The notes below the pieces were generated by a model. The model was not told the DNA's origin. It worked only from the letters and a program-made list of their open reading frames with translations, and searched no databases. Positions 55,541-63,747 of a stretch of 64,000 nucleotides of DNA are shown here, in pieces; positions within the stretch are counted from its first letter, which is position 1; every line of letters begins with the position of its first letter. The stretch is from Kitasatospora acidiphila (GTDB taxonomy: Bacteria > Actinomycetota > Actinomycetes > Streptomycetales > Streptomycetaceae): contig NZ_VIGB01000003.1 in NCBI RefSeq assembly GCF_006636205.1, positions 2,046,001-2,110,000 on the forward strand. The letters run 5' to 3'. Made by a program: the position numbers and the translations under genes.

Positions 55541-56512
55541 CTACGGGATGACGAGTAGCTTGCCGGTAGTACGCCGAGCCTCCAGATCGCGGTGAGCTTG
55601 GGCGACCTCGGCGAGCGGGTAGCGGGCCGTCACGGTGGTCTCAAGCGCCTTGGTGCGCACCAGTTCAAGCACGTCGGCGGCGCGTCGGAGCAGCTCGGAC
55701 CGATCGGCGATGAAGTGCCCGAGGCTTGGCCGGATCAGGGTCAGCGAACCGCCCTGGGCGAGCCGGATGGGGTCGAAGGGCGGCACTGCACCACTCGCGG
55801 CGCCGAAGAGCACCAGGTGGCCGCGGGTTCGCAGGCTGGCGAGGCTCGCATCGAAGGTGTCCCTGCCAACGCCGTCGAAGACGACAGGCAGGCCTTGGCC
55901 GCCATGGAGCCGCTTCACCTCGGCCGCAAGATCGTCCACTGTTGAGTAGAGGATCACCTCGGCGGCCCCGGCGCGCCGCGCCAGCTGGGCCTTCTCCGGT
56001 GTCGAGGTTGTGCCGATCACTCTGCCGCCGAGATGGGTGATGAGCTGGGTCAGCAGAAGCCCCATGCCGCCGGCAGCAGCGTGCACGAGCACCGTGTCGC
56101 CTGGCTGGACCGGGTAGGCGTCTTTGACGAGGTAGTGCGCCGTCATGCCCTGCAGCAGCACGGCGGCGGCGGCCTCGAAGTCGACGCCGTCGGGCAGGGG
56201 CACGAGCCGGGAGGAGTCCACGACGGCCTGCTCGGCATAGGTGCCGGGAATCTCCACCCAGCCGACCCGGTCTCCCACAGCGACGTGGGTGACGCCGGGT
56301 CCAACCTCGAGGACCGTGCCCGTGCCCTCAGTGCCCGGGGTGAAGGGCAGCGGGAGAGTGTACCGGCCCTGGCGGTGGTATACGTCGAGGAAGTTGACGC
56401 CGGACGCGGCGACCTCCACGACCGCTTGGCCCGGGCCCGGCGTCGGTTGATCAATATCGACCAGTCGCAGCACCTCGGGACCGCCCACTTCGGACATCTG
56501 AATCGCTCGCAT
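55541..56512 (-). CDS. NADPH:quinone oxidoreductase (zinc-free MDR family)
   Basis: The 323-residue protein follows the QOR pattern: MRAIQMSEVGGPEVLRLVDI, SGVNFLDVYHRQGRYTLPLP, PGTEGTGTVLEVGPGV, and the cofactor motif HAAAGGMGLLLTQLITHLGG. Catalytic-zinc ligands are absent. It reduces quinones with NADPH. It is complete although it sits within mobile-element debris, and may be cargo of the insertion that split the gene at 54149/56920. Confidence 0.93.
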   Translation of the reverse strand: MRAIQMSEVGGPEVLRLVDIDQPTPGPGQAVVEVAASGVNFLDVYHRQGRYTLPLPFTPGTEGTGTVLEVGPGVTHVAVGDRVGWVEIPGTYAEQAVVDSSRLVPLPDGVDFEAAAAVLLQGMTAHYLVKDAYPVQPGDTVLVHAAAGGMGLLLTQLITHLGGRVIGTTSTPEKAQLARRAGAAEVILYSTVDDLAAEVKRLHGGQGLPVVFDGVGRDTFDASLASLRTRGHLVLFGAASGAVPPFDPIRLAQGGSLTLIRPSLGHFIADRSELLRRAADVLELVRTKALETTVTARYPLAEVAQAHRDLEARRTTGKLLVIP

Positions 56513-56919
56513 GACCCCTCCTGAAACGGCAAACGTCCCTCACCAACTCCACTCGTGGCGATCCTATTTCCGCTCGCGGTGAGGTGTCGTAGCCGTCACG
56601 TTCAGGTCAGCGACATGAAGCCGGCCGTGCCGCGGCAACTGCCCTAGAGCCCGAGGCTGCGGCCGAGCATCGTTCAGCGTGCCAGCTCAGGAGGTTCGGT
56701 GAGCCTGTCGAAGGAGGTCCGGCGTGTCACCGCGGAGGAGCCTGCTCCGCCTGGCGCGGTACCTGAAGTCGGCTGACCACGGATCGGCTCACCGGGCACC
56801 GAAAACGTCATGCACTTCGACACCGAATCAGTCGGAACCGAGCCGTGCACAGCCGAGGATCCCGGCCGCCAGAGCCAAGTTCGTGGTGCCAGCGCCTCAG
56901 AAATCGCGAACTTAGGCGC
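56513..56919. other. Intergenic debris upstream of the quinone reductase gene
   Basis: About 400 bp without a supported gene. A short frame from 56724 (SPRRSLLRLARYLKSADHGS) has no recognised family. The stretch contains the quinone reductase promoter on the reverse strand and, at its right end, the junction with the split-gene fragment. Confidence 0.4.
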
Positions 56920-57028
56920 TTTGGTCGGCGACTACATCGGAGACAGCACCCGAGCCGAAATCGCCTACGCCCGGTCGCTGGGCAAGCCCGTGCGGTTCAC
57001 GCACCCCGAAGTCGACCCTGACGCCTGA
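56920..57028 (+). pseudogene. C-terminal fragment of the split small gene
   Basis: VGDYIGDSTRAEIAYARSLG then KPVRFTHPEVDP to a stop: the second half of the family whose first half ends ADEVLVVN at 54316. The two pieces together would make a nearly complete C-terminal domain, separated here by 2.6 kb. Confidence 0.55.
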
Positions 57029-57183
57029 CCGCCCGCTGCCACCTCGACAACCGGGGCCGGCAGCCCGCCCCCTGACCGTCTCGCGGTGGCTTCGGCCGCT
57101 GCCCACCCCACACCCTCCGCAGGCATCCCTTGGAATTGGTCATCTAGCGATCACTGCCCTGCGCAGGGCGCCGGGACCTGCGG

Positions 57184-57480
57184 TCACGCAGAACTGGGCC
57201 TGCTCCGCTTTGACGAACACCTTTGGTGTGTTGGTCGGGCGGCGAGCACGGCCTCGTAGGCGGCCGGGCTGCGGTAGACCCGGTCCCAGGCCGGGAAGTC
57301 CGCGGGCATCGCCCGCCAGGTGATCCCGCCCGCGACCAGGTACCGCACCGCGTCCAGCATGTGCCGATGGCAGTACCCCTCCGGCCGCCCGCCACGGCCC
57401 TCCACCAGCCCGGCACCGGCAGCAGGACACGGACCTGGTCACACTCCGCGTCGGTCATGTCCGAGGGACACCCGACCGCC
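57184..57480 (-). pseudogene. IS5-like DDE transposase remnant
   Basis: PSDMTDAECDQVRVLLPVPG is the standard N-terminus of IS5-type (DUF4096) transposases. After a frame change the sequence continues GRGGRPEGYCHRHMLDAVRY and GGITWRAMPADFPAWDRVYR. The catalytic half is missing. Confidence 0.75.
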
Positions 57481-57849
57481 CGTACGGGGCGGTCCCCGGC
57501 GTTCCCGAACCGGTGCGCGAGACAATCACACCCACGCGCAGCCGAGTTGGACCCCACCGGGGCAAGGGCATAGAACTGCGGCAACAGGGCCTCCCGGCGC
57601 GCTCAACGGTCTTCGACAACCACGAGCTGCACCAGAGGCCCTGTCTTCATGCGCGTTCCAGCCCGACACCACCCGACCGGGGACCACCGCTCGAACCAAT
57701 GCCCACCAAGATCGATAGAGCAACAGTCACTAACGACCTGACTGTGGACTCCCTCGTCTCAAGCGCGCAGCCAACCCTCGAAATCGATCATGTGTTCGGC
57801 GCGAGTCCGTTCGCGATTCAGCGACAGGTCTGTACGCGGTGGCCTGTCG

Positions 57850-58632
57850 TCACGCCCAGTCCTCCGGTTCCCAGGCGAAGAGCAGGTCGAGCAGCTCCGG
57901 GTCCCCGTCGAGTTGCAGGGAGTCCACCGAAATGCGGTCGTACCGCCAGAGGACCAGATCACTGGCCGTGCCGCGAATGGAGAGGCCTGCCGCTTCCGGG
58001 GCCTCGCCGATGGCGGGCAGCCGGGTGGTCCGTGCACCGTCGCCGTCGACCGTGAGGCGCCAGGAGCGGTCCTCGGTGGCGTGAAAGTCGAAGGCGGTGG
58101 GCTTGTGCGGCCAGGCACTCCTCGTGAAGCTGGCGATGAACAGGCTCTCCTCGACACCGTCGAGCGCCACCTCGACAGGCAGTGAGGCCGAGTCGCCCAC
58201 GGTGAGCTGGGCATCGTAGGTGTGCACCGCGATCTCCTGGACTTGGTGCCGGGCGACGCCACCGGCAGTGTGCGGCGTCTGCGTGACACCCCAGCCGGTG
58301 AAGCAGCCCTGGTCCGGACCGGCCTCCCGCAGGGCCGCCAGCAACAGCTCGGTCGAGGCGGCCAGCCAGGCCAGCACGCCCTCGCGCTCCTGCGGCGCGA
58401 CCGCGTCACCCTGGGCCGGGGTCCTGGACGTGGCGTCCGGCCCGGCAGCGACGGTGGCGGCCCAGCGACGGCGGCCCTCGCCGATGTGCTGCACCAGGTC
58501 GAACAGCGTCCACTCGGGGCAGGTCGGCACGGGCAGGTCGAGGCTGGGCGCGACGGCGATCGCGGCGCGGAAGGCGGTTGCACGTTCGTCGATCAGCCGC
58601 AGCAGATCGGGAAACTCCAGAGTCTTGTGCAC
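57850..58632 (-). CDS. Mycothiol-dependent maleylpyruvate isomerase-family protein
   Basis: Residues EFPDLLRLIDERATAFRAAI, VPTCPEWTLFDLVQHIGEGR (the metal-binding His region) and VARHQVQEIAVHTYDAQLTV match the DinB-like N-terminal domain of mycothiol-dependent enzymes, followed by the C-terminal alpha/beta domain ending LLDLLFAWEPEDW. Such proteins use mycothiol in isomerisation or transfer reactions; the substrate is unknown. The GTG at 58632 is preferred: TAGAAC seven bases upstream could be a -10 of a leaderless transcript. An ATG at 58659 is the alternative. Confidence 0.82.
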   Translation of the reverse strand: MHKTLEFPDLLRLIDERATAFRAAIAVAPSLDLPVPTCPEWTLFDLVQHIGEGRRRWAATVAAGPDATSRTPAQGDAVAPQEREGVLAWLAASTELLLAALREAGPDQGCFTGWGVTQTPHTAGGVARHQVQEIAVHTYDAQLTVGDSASLPVEVALDGVEESLFIASFTRSAWPHKPTAFDFHATEDRSWRLTVDGDGARTTRLPAIGEAPEAAGLSIRGTASDLVLWRYDRISVDSLQLDGDPELLDLLFAWEPEDWA

Positions 58633-58794
58633 GGCGGTAGTTCTACCACCCTGATCCATTCGCCCGACAGCGGTTTTCCCAGCCGATACGGCGGGGAACT
58701 CCGGCCCAGGCGAGCCCACGCTCGGGCTTTCGCTACGCCACAGCCGAGCCCCGCGTTCCGGGCGACAGAACCACGCCCCCCGATCGCTCCGGCC

Positions 58795-59070
58795 GCCTCC
58801 GCCCAGCACCGACTGCCGATCGTCTACGTGGTGATGCGCAACGGGGAGTACTCGATCCTCAAGTCCTTCGCGGAGCTTGAGCGGACGCCGGGCGTGCCGG
58901 GACTCGACCTGCCGGGGCTCGACATCGCCTCGCTGGCCTGCGGCTTCGGCTGCCACGCGGTGAACGTCGACAGCACCAAGGGTTTGGAGGACGAGTTCAC
59001 TCAGGCCTTGGCCGCCGACGGCCCCACGGTCATCGTGGTCGCCACCCAGCCCCAGAACGCAGGGCTCTGA
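58795..59070 (+). pseudogene. C-terminal remnant of benzoylformate decarboxylase (ThDP enzyme)
   Basis: LPIVYVVMRNGEYSILKSFA, PGLDLPGLDIASLACGFGCH and LAADGPTVIVVATQ match the last ~90 residues of MdlC-type benzoylformate decarboxylases (VxxVILNNxxYGALRxFA, VPGLDxPGID). The Pyr domain and the GDG motif are missing, so it cannot be active. Confidence 0.7.
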
Positions 59071-59082
59071 GCCGCCCCGGGC

Positions 59083-59247
59083 TCAGGGGGTGAGCAGCCC
59101 GCGCTGGTACGCCTTGACGAGGTTGCGCGGGACGAGGTGCTCGCGCCCGTCGATGGTGAGGGGGACGAGCTGCGGGGCGGCGGCCTTCCACTGGGCCCGG
59201 CGGTGCCGGGTGTTACTGCGGGAGGTCTTGCGCTTGGGAACGGCCAT
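59083..59247 (-). CDS. rpmF: 50S ribosomal protein L32, zinc-free paralogue
   Basis: 54 residues: [20 protein letters not shown] and [21 protein letters not shown]32 without the CxxC pairs. AGGAG lies seven bases before the ATG at 59247. It is the last gene of the leftward half of the Zur-type block, behind the damaged S18 gene, and is itself intact. Expected to replace zinc-containing L32 under zinc starvation. Confidence 0.9.
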   Translation of the reverse strand: MAVPKRKTSRSNTRHRRAQWKAAAPQLVPLTIDGREHLVPRNLVKAYQRGLLTP

Positions 59248-59301
59248 GGGGCAACTCCTGGGTGGTCGAAGGGTGTCGAAGGGTGGTGTCGAAGGGTGGT
59301 G

Positions 59302-59572
59302 TCAGCGGGCGGCGGAGGAGTAGGGCAGCAGGGCCATCTCCCGTGCGTTCTTGATGGCCCGGGCCATGGCGCGCTGCTGCTGCACGGTGAGCCGGGTGAC
59401 GCGGCGATGGGGGCACCTCCCGGCCGAAGGCTGGGGGAGGTTTTTTGCCGCGGTCGGAGATGAACTTCCGCAGCAAAGTGGTGTCCTTGTAGTCGATGTA
59501 GGTGATGCCGGCCTCGATCAGGGGGTTGGGACGGGGCTTGGCCGGCCGTCCGGTTCCAGGTCGCTTGGCCAT
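59302..59572 (-). pseudogene. rpsR: 30S ribosomal protein S18 paralogue disrupted by a 35-bp repeat
   Basis: [20 protein letters not shown] then [20 protein letters not shown] is a normal S18 start. After GK a 35-bp repeat follows with a net gain of 28 bp, and the rest ([30 protein letters not shown]) continues in another frame to the proper stop at 59302. As sequenced the product is aberrant after about 42 residues. The repeat also forms a hairpin with a T6 tract on the forward strand. Confidence 0.85.
59406..59440. repeat. 35-bp dispersed palindromic repeat, copy in the S18 gene
   Basis: GATGGGGGCACCTCCCGGCC then GAAGGCTGGGGGAGG; CCTCCC pairs with GGGAGG as a stem. It matches 60606-60640 at 34 of 35 positions in the opposite orientation, so both copies face the same way relative to the gene they interrupt. 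TTTTTT follows on the forward strand. Confidence 0.9.
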
Positions 59573-59592
59573 GGGTGGTCTCCTTGTGCGGG

Positions 59593-60410
59593 TCAGAGGA
59601 TCGGGTCCAGCAGGTCCTCGAAGGCGTCCGGCAGGGCCTTCCAGCCGTCCTCGCCGGCCGCGAGTTCGGCGTCGGTGAGCAGGCAGGAGTCGAGCAGCTC
59701 GGTGATCCTGTCGACGTCCAATCCTTCTACGGTGAAGGCAAGTTGCTGCATCCGGTCGCCGTGCAGGGGTGCCAGTCGAGTGCGGCGGCGGCCCGGCGGT
59801 TGGGCGGGTAGTCGTCCCAGTCGGCGTCGGAGAGGAGAGGATGGCGAGCCATGGGCCGCAGTCCTCCACCGCGAGGTTCGCCCCCGCGGCGTCCCAGGCG
59901 AACATCGACTCGGGGCGGTTGGCGAGCCAGAAGCGGCCACGGCTGCGCTGCGCGGCCGGGACGAGCTCCTCCAACGCCTCGTGGAAGCGGGCCGGGTGGA
60001 GCGGGCGGCGGCGTTCCCAGACCAGGGTGCGACTCCCGCCCGGTCCTGCGGTTGCGGCAGTTGGGCAATGGCCGGGTTGACCCGGTCGCGGGCCGCCGCG
60101 ACGTCGAAGCCGCCCAGCGCGGCCCGGATCAGCGCGCCGGTCGCGAGCGGCACGACGCGGGCGGTGGCGGGCAGTTGGCGCAGCATGGCGAGCCCGGCGC
60201 GGCGCTCGGGGGTGTCCTCGTCGGCGCGTGCGCTCGGGACGGCGAGGACGGTGGCGTACTCGATCTGGTGGGCGAGCGCCTCGGCCCGGGTGCGGGTGTC
60301 CTGGCCGGCGGTGTGCTGTCCGTGCTCGACGAGCTCGTCCGGCACGGACAGTGCGAGGTCGAGTTGCCGAAACCCGCTTTGCGGCCGGTCAGTTGGCAGT
60401 GGGCGGACAT
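59593..60410 (-). pseudogene. L28 start fused to a truncated, frameshifted CobW-type GTPase
   Basis: The first residues, [16 protein letters not shown] behind AAAGGAGG at 60410, are those of ribosomal protein L28. The frame then runs into the middle of a COG0523/CobW GTPase ([20 protein letters not shown]), whose P-loop and Walker B are gone. The remaining CobW parts ([60 protein letters not shown]) need at least three frame changes. CobW proteins allocate zinc when it is scarce; this one is dead. Confidence 0.82.
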
Positions 60411-60511
60411 GGTCCGCCTCCTTTCCGTCGGGCAGGTGCGAACGGTGCGGGCACGGCGCAGCCCAGGGCCGGGCGCGCCGCACCCGCAGCACCGTTCCAC
60501 CATAGCCCAGA

Positions 60512-60526
60512 TGAAAACGGATTTCA
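60512..60526. promoter_or_regulatory. Zur box between the divergent ribosomal-paralogue operons
   Basis: TGAAAACGGATTTCA is a 15-bp palindrome with the TGAAA..TTTCA arms of actinobacterial Zur operators. It lies 44 bp before the L33 start and 101 bp before the leftward L28/CobW start; TAGACT at 60535 is a plausible -10 for the rightward promoter. Zur with zinc would repress both directions. Confidence 0.8.
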
Positions 60527-60570
60527 TTTCACTGTAGACTTGGCTGCCGAGCGCCCCGAGGAGGACCGCC

Positions 60571-60762
60571 ATGGCCCGCAACGAACTTCGCCCGATCATC
60601 AAGCTCCTCCCCCAGCGTTCGGCCGGGAGGTGCCCCCATCACCGCCGGCACCGGCTACACCTACGTCACCCGCAAGAACCGCCGGAACGACCCGATCGCA
60701 TGGTCCTGCGCAAGTACGACCCGGTGCTGGGCCGCCACGTCGAGTTCCGCGAAGAGCGCCGA
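60571..60762 (+). pseudogene. rpmG: 50S ribosomal protein L33 paralogue disrupted by a 35-bp repeat
   Basis: [12 protein letters not shown] is a normal zinc-free L33 start. The 35-bp repeat at 60606 shifts the frame, so [18 protein letters not shown] lies in another frame. One missing C at CCC 60691-60693 returns it to the original frame for [20 protein letters not shown]. The normal stop is changed (CGA), so translation would run into the L31 gene. A functional L33 is not encoded as sequenced. Confidence 0.85.
60606..60640. repeat. 35-bp dispersed palindromic repeat, copy in the L33 gene
   Basis: Reverse complement of the copy at 59406-59440 with one difference. It follows codon 11 of L33 and ends in CCCCCATC directly before ACCGCCGGC. 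Confidence 0.9.
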
Positions 60763-60823
60763 CCCTCCAGCCCCAGCCCCAGCCCCAGACCCCCACCCCT
60801 CAGTCACCCTCAGGAGCGCGCCC

Positions 60824-61075
60824 ATGAAGCCCGACATCCACCCCGCCTACCGCCCCGTCGTCTTCCGCGACCGCGCCGGCGGGCTCGCCTTCCTCACCAG
60901 GTCGACCGCCACCAGCGACAAGACGATCGATTGGGAGGACGGCAACAGCTACCCCGTCATCGACGTCGAGGTCTCCTCCGCCAGCCACCCCTTCTACACC
61001 GGCAAGTCCCGCGTGGTGGACGTGGCCGGACGGGTGGAGCGGTTCAACCGCCGCTACGGCAGCGCCCGCGGCTGA
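60824..61075 (+). CDS. rpmE2: 50S ribosomal protein L31 type B, zinc-free
   Basis: 83 residues: [40 protein letters not shown] and [20 protein letters not shown], type B L31 without zinc-binding cysteines. It replaces L31 under zinc limitation. It lies downstream of the damaged L33 gene in the Zur-controlled rightward operon and is intact, with CAGGAG before the ATG. Confidence 0.95.
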   Translation: MKPDIHPAYRPVVFRDRAGGLAFLTRSTATSDKTIDWEDGNSYPVIDVEVSSASHPFYTGKSRVVDVAGRVERFNRRYGSARG

Positions 61076-61080
61076 CATCA

Positions 61081-61203
61081 CGCGAGTCCACCAACCACCC
61101 CGGGCTGCACCGCGCCCCGGCCCGAGGCGGCGCTGACTCCGGCGGCGGCCAGGGCTGGCCAGTCCTCGTCGGGGATCACGCCGCCGAGCACCACCGCGAC
61201 GCC
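61081..61203 (-). pseudogene. C-terminal remnant of a cobalamin-binding (mutase-type) domain
   Basis: [20 protein letters not shown] then AGVSAA matches the end of B12-binding domains of methylmalonyl-CoA mutase type (VVVGGIIPxEDxPALxxAGV). No upstream part is present; a stop lies just before it. Relic only. Confidence 0.45.
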
Positions 61204-61212
61204 CGCTAATCC

Positions 61213-61249
61213 AACGAGGCGCCGCCGGTGTCTCCGGCGGCGCCTCGTT
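61213..61249. terminator. Strong hairpin terminator
   Basis: A perfect 16-bp stem (AACGAGGCGCCGCCGG and complement) with loop TGTCT lies between the L31 gene and the converging dioxygenase gene. The sequence from 61250 to 61397 shows no gene. Confidence 0.75.
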
Positions 61250-61397
61250 GCCGATCGCCGTGCTCATGAGTCCGCCGGGCCGGGGCACCAGCACCATGGC
61301 CTCCGCCCGGCCCGTACTCCCGACCTCCGCCCGACGCGCGACGCCAGACGGCGGCCATGCGGCCCCAGCCCTCCCGGACCGGGGCCGCTCGGATCCG

Positions 61398-62294
61398 TCA
61401 GGGCATCAGCGGCGGGTACGACGGGTCCAGCAGGCCGTGCTCCCGGAGGTAGCCGTGGAGCGGCGTGGTCTCCGGGTAGTGGCCCCACTGGTGGTCGCCG
61501 GGCACCTGACCCTCGGTGGCGAGCTTGGCGCCGAGCAGCTGGCGCTGCACCGGGGAGAAGTCGGCGAAGGCCTCGTGCGCGAAGAGGGCGTCGTTCTCGT
61601 CGCGGCCGTGCGACCAGCGGTGGGAGTAGGCGAAGAAGATGCCCTTGCGGGTGATGTCCGAGTAGTTGTCGGTGCGGGTGTGCCAGAGTCGCCGGTCGAA
61701 GAAGACCGCGTCACCGGGGTTCGCGGTGACCTCGATCGCACCCTCCGGCTCCGGCCAGCGGATGTCGCGGCTCGGCGGCCCGTCGATCCGGTCGCTCAGG
61801 TGGCTGCCCGGCACCACCTTGAAGTTGCCCCGGCCGGTCTCGGAGACGTCCGACAGCCAGTAGGCGATCTTCACGGAGAGACGCGGGCGCGGGGTGGTCT
61901 CGATCTCCCGGTTCTGCCGGCCGCCGTCCTGGTGCCATTCGAACCGGTACGGCTTGGGCACCCGGATCGTCGGGTGCACGTCCAGGTGCGAGTGGTAGAT
62001 GTGCACGTTCCAGCCGAGTATCGACCAGACCAGCGGGAAGGTGTTGGGGTGGTTGATCAGGTCGACCACCTCCGGCAGGCTGGCCACCGCGCTCAACTTG
62101 TGCATCGCACCCGTCGGCGAGACCTGCCCGGCGGCCCGCTCCTGCTCGTAGAGCCGGTCCAGGGCGTCCGTGTAGTACTCGACTTCGGCGCTGCTGAGGG
62201 CCCCCGGCACCACCAGGTAGCCGTCGCGCTCGAACTGCTCGCGCTGCTCGCCGGTCATCGGCGCGACGGAAGCGGTGTTGTCGATGAGAGTCAT
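61398..62294 (-). CDS. Phytanoyl-CoA dioxygenase (PhyH)-family Fe(II)/2-oxoglutarate oxygenase
   Basis: 298 residues: REQFERDGYLVVPGALSSAE, YRFEWHQDGGRQN (the HxD iron ligands), GNFKVVPGSHLSDR and FFDRRLWHTRTDNYSDITRK (distal His and the Arg that binds 2-oxoglutarate), in PhyH order. Such enzymes hydroxylate or halogenate unactivated carbons in lipid or natural-product substrates. GGGGG precedes the ATG at 62294. The AT-rich upstream region (62330-62360) has an imperfect CCGTCA..TGACGG inverted repeat. Not adjacent to either cluster; substrate unknown. Confidence 0.9.
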   Translation of the reverse strand: MTLIDNTASVAPMTGEQREQFERDGYLVVPGALSSAEVEYYTDALDRLYEQERAAGQVSPTGAMHKLSAVASLPEVVDLINHPNTFPLVWSILGWNVHIYHSHLDVHPTIRVPKPYRFEWHQDGGRQNREIETTPRPRLSVKIAYWLSDVSETGRGNFKVVPGSHLSDRIDGPPSRDIRWPEPEGAIEVTANPGDAVFFDRRLWHTRTDNYSDITRKGIFFAYSHRWSHGRDENDALFAHEAFADFSPVQRQLLGAKLATEGQVPGDHQWGHYPETTPLHGYLREHGLLDPSYPPLMP

Positions 62295-62485
62295 GGATCC
62301 CCCCGGTCATGAGCGACCGTCAATGGAAACTGACGGCCGCCTTAATGAAACTAATGTTCGATAAGGCACGCGCACGGGGGACCATTATGAGAAGACAGCA
62401 CGAGACACACCCCCGCCACGAATCCCGCACTTCCACCCCCCATAACCCAATGACGCGGCCATCAGGTTGCATCCCGAACGTGTGA

Positions 62486-63589
62486 TCAGCGCCACACGCC
62501 AGGCAGGGCCTGGTCGAGCGCCAGGTCGGACAGCAGGTCAGCGATGGCGCCCGCACCGCCACCCGGGCGCCCGGCGGCCTCGAACGCGTGACGCATCCCC
62601 TCGGCCAGGCCGATGGGCGGCGTGAAACCGAGGTCCCTCCGGGCAGCGGTCAGGTCGAACCAGTGCGGGTGGACGAGTTCGGCGACCAGGAACCGGCTGA
62701 GGTCACGGGTGCCGGTACCCGCATGGCTGCCCGTGCCGCGCCGCAGCCGGCTCACGGCCTCCCGGGCCGCCGCGGCGGCGACGGCGAGCGGGACCGGCAC
62801 GGGCCGCCAGGTGGCGCGGATGCCGGCGGTGGCGAGCAGCAGCGCGAGGAACCCGCCGAGCGGCAGCGGCTCGCCCTGGGCGATGAAGTAGGCGCGACCG
62901 CCGACGGGTTGGCCCTGGTGCAGCAGGTCGAGGGCGAGCAGGTGGGCGTGGGCGGCGGTGCGCACATGGGTGGTGTCGACGAGGTTGGCGCCGCTGCCCG
63001 GCATGACCAGGGTCTGGCGGCGGACCAGCCGGGTCAGGGCGGGCACGAAGTGCGGGTCGCCCGGCCCCCAGATGAGGTGCGGACGCAGCGAAAGGGCGGC
63101 GAGTTCGGGGCCGTTGGCGTCGAGGACGAGCGCCTCGGCCACGGCCTTGGTGTGCGGGTAGGCGGCCAGATGGCGCACGGGGTACGGGAGGCGCTCGTCG
63201 GCGTTCTCCAGGCCGCCGGGGCGGAAGACGACGCTCGCGGTCGAGGTGTGGACAAGGGTGCGCACACCGTGGGCGCGGCAGCGGTCGATGACGGTACGGG
63301 TACCCGCCACATTGGTGCGCCAGTACGGGCCCGGCGCGCCGCTGATGCCCGCGAGGGCCGCGTTGTGGACGACGGCGTCGCAGCCGGGGACCGCCCGATC
63401 GAGAGCGGCGCGGTCGACGAGGTCGCCGTGCACCTGTCGCACACCGAGCTGCTCCAGTGTGCGGCTCGGGCGGCGACTGAACGAAACGGTCTCGGTGCCA
63501 CGGGCGGTGAGCTGCCGACAGATCTCGGCACCGAGGAAACCGCTCCCGCCGGTGACGAGGACTCGGGCCGGGCCCGGCGCGGTGACCAT
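62486..63589 (-). CDS. NAD-dependent epimerase/dehydratase (3-beta-HSD-like extended SDR)
   Basis: 367 residues from the ATG at 63589. VLVTGGSGFLGAEICRQL is the extended-SDR cofactor motif; TLVHTSTASVVF and YPHTKAVAEALVL hold the catalytic Ser/Thr and YxxxK. FFVPALTRLVRR-type and THVRTAAHAHLLALDLL segments match 3-beta-hydroxysteroid dehydrogenase/isomerase-like proteins. It oxidises a hydroxyl on a sterol, hopanoid or sugar; the substrate is not predictable. Conserved sequence starts at MVTAPGPARV. Confidence 0.88.
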   Translation of the reverse strand: MVTAPGPARVLVTGGSGFLGAEICRQLTARGTETVSFSRRPSRTLEQLGVRQVHGDLVDRAALDRAVPGCDAVVHNAALAGISGAPGPYWRTNVAGTRTVIDRCRAHGVRTLVHTSTASVVFRPGGLENADERLPYPVRHLAAYPHTKAVAEALVLDANGPELAALSLRPHLIWGPGDPHFVPALTRLVRRQTLVMPGSGANLVDTTHVRTAAHAHLLALDLLHQGQPVGGRAYFIAQGEPLPLGGFLALLLATAGIRATWRPVPVPLAVAAAAAREAVSRLRRGTGSHAGTGTRDLSRFLVAELVHPHWFDLTAARRDLGFTPPIGLAEGMRHAFEAAGRPGGGAGAIADLLSDLALDQALPGVWR

Positions 63590-63747
63590 GCGGCCGACGG
63601 TAGCGACAGCCGCTTCGCGACGCCCGGACCGCACCGTCCCAGGCCCCCGTGTCGGGCGATTCCGACGACAACCCGACAATCGCGCGCGCCACCCTGCCTA
63701 CGGCGGCGTTACGGAAGCCGTCCCAAGTCGAGGACTAGACTCGGTGA

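Noticed and set aside
57029..57183. Search for an attachment site or tRNA near the mobile debris
   Set aside because: No tRNA-like cloverleaf or direct repeat pair flanking 54.3-56.9 kb could be found by eye.
59440..59450. Programmed ribosomal frameshifting at the A6 run and hairpin in the S18 gene
   Set aside because: The A6 run is in the AAA-AAA phase, not the slippery X-XXY-YYZ phase, and L33 has the same insertion without an A run.
60512..60526. Reading the palindrome as a TetR/ArsR operator rather than a Zur box
   Set aside because: Its TGAAA..TTTCA arms and its place between zinc-free ribosomal paralogues fit Zur much better.
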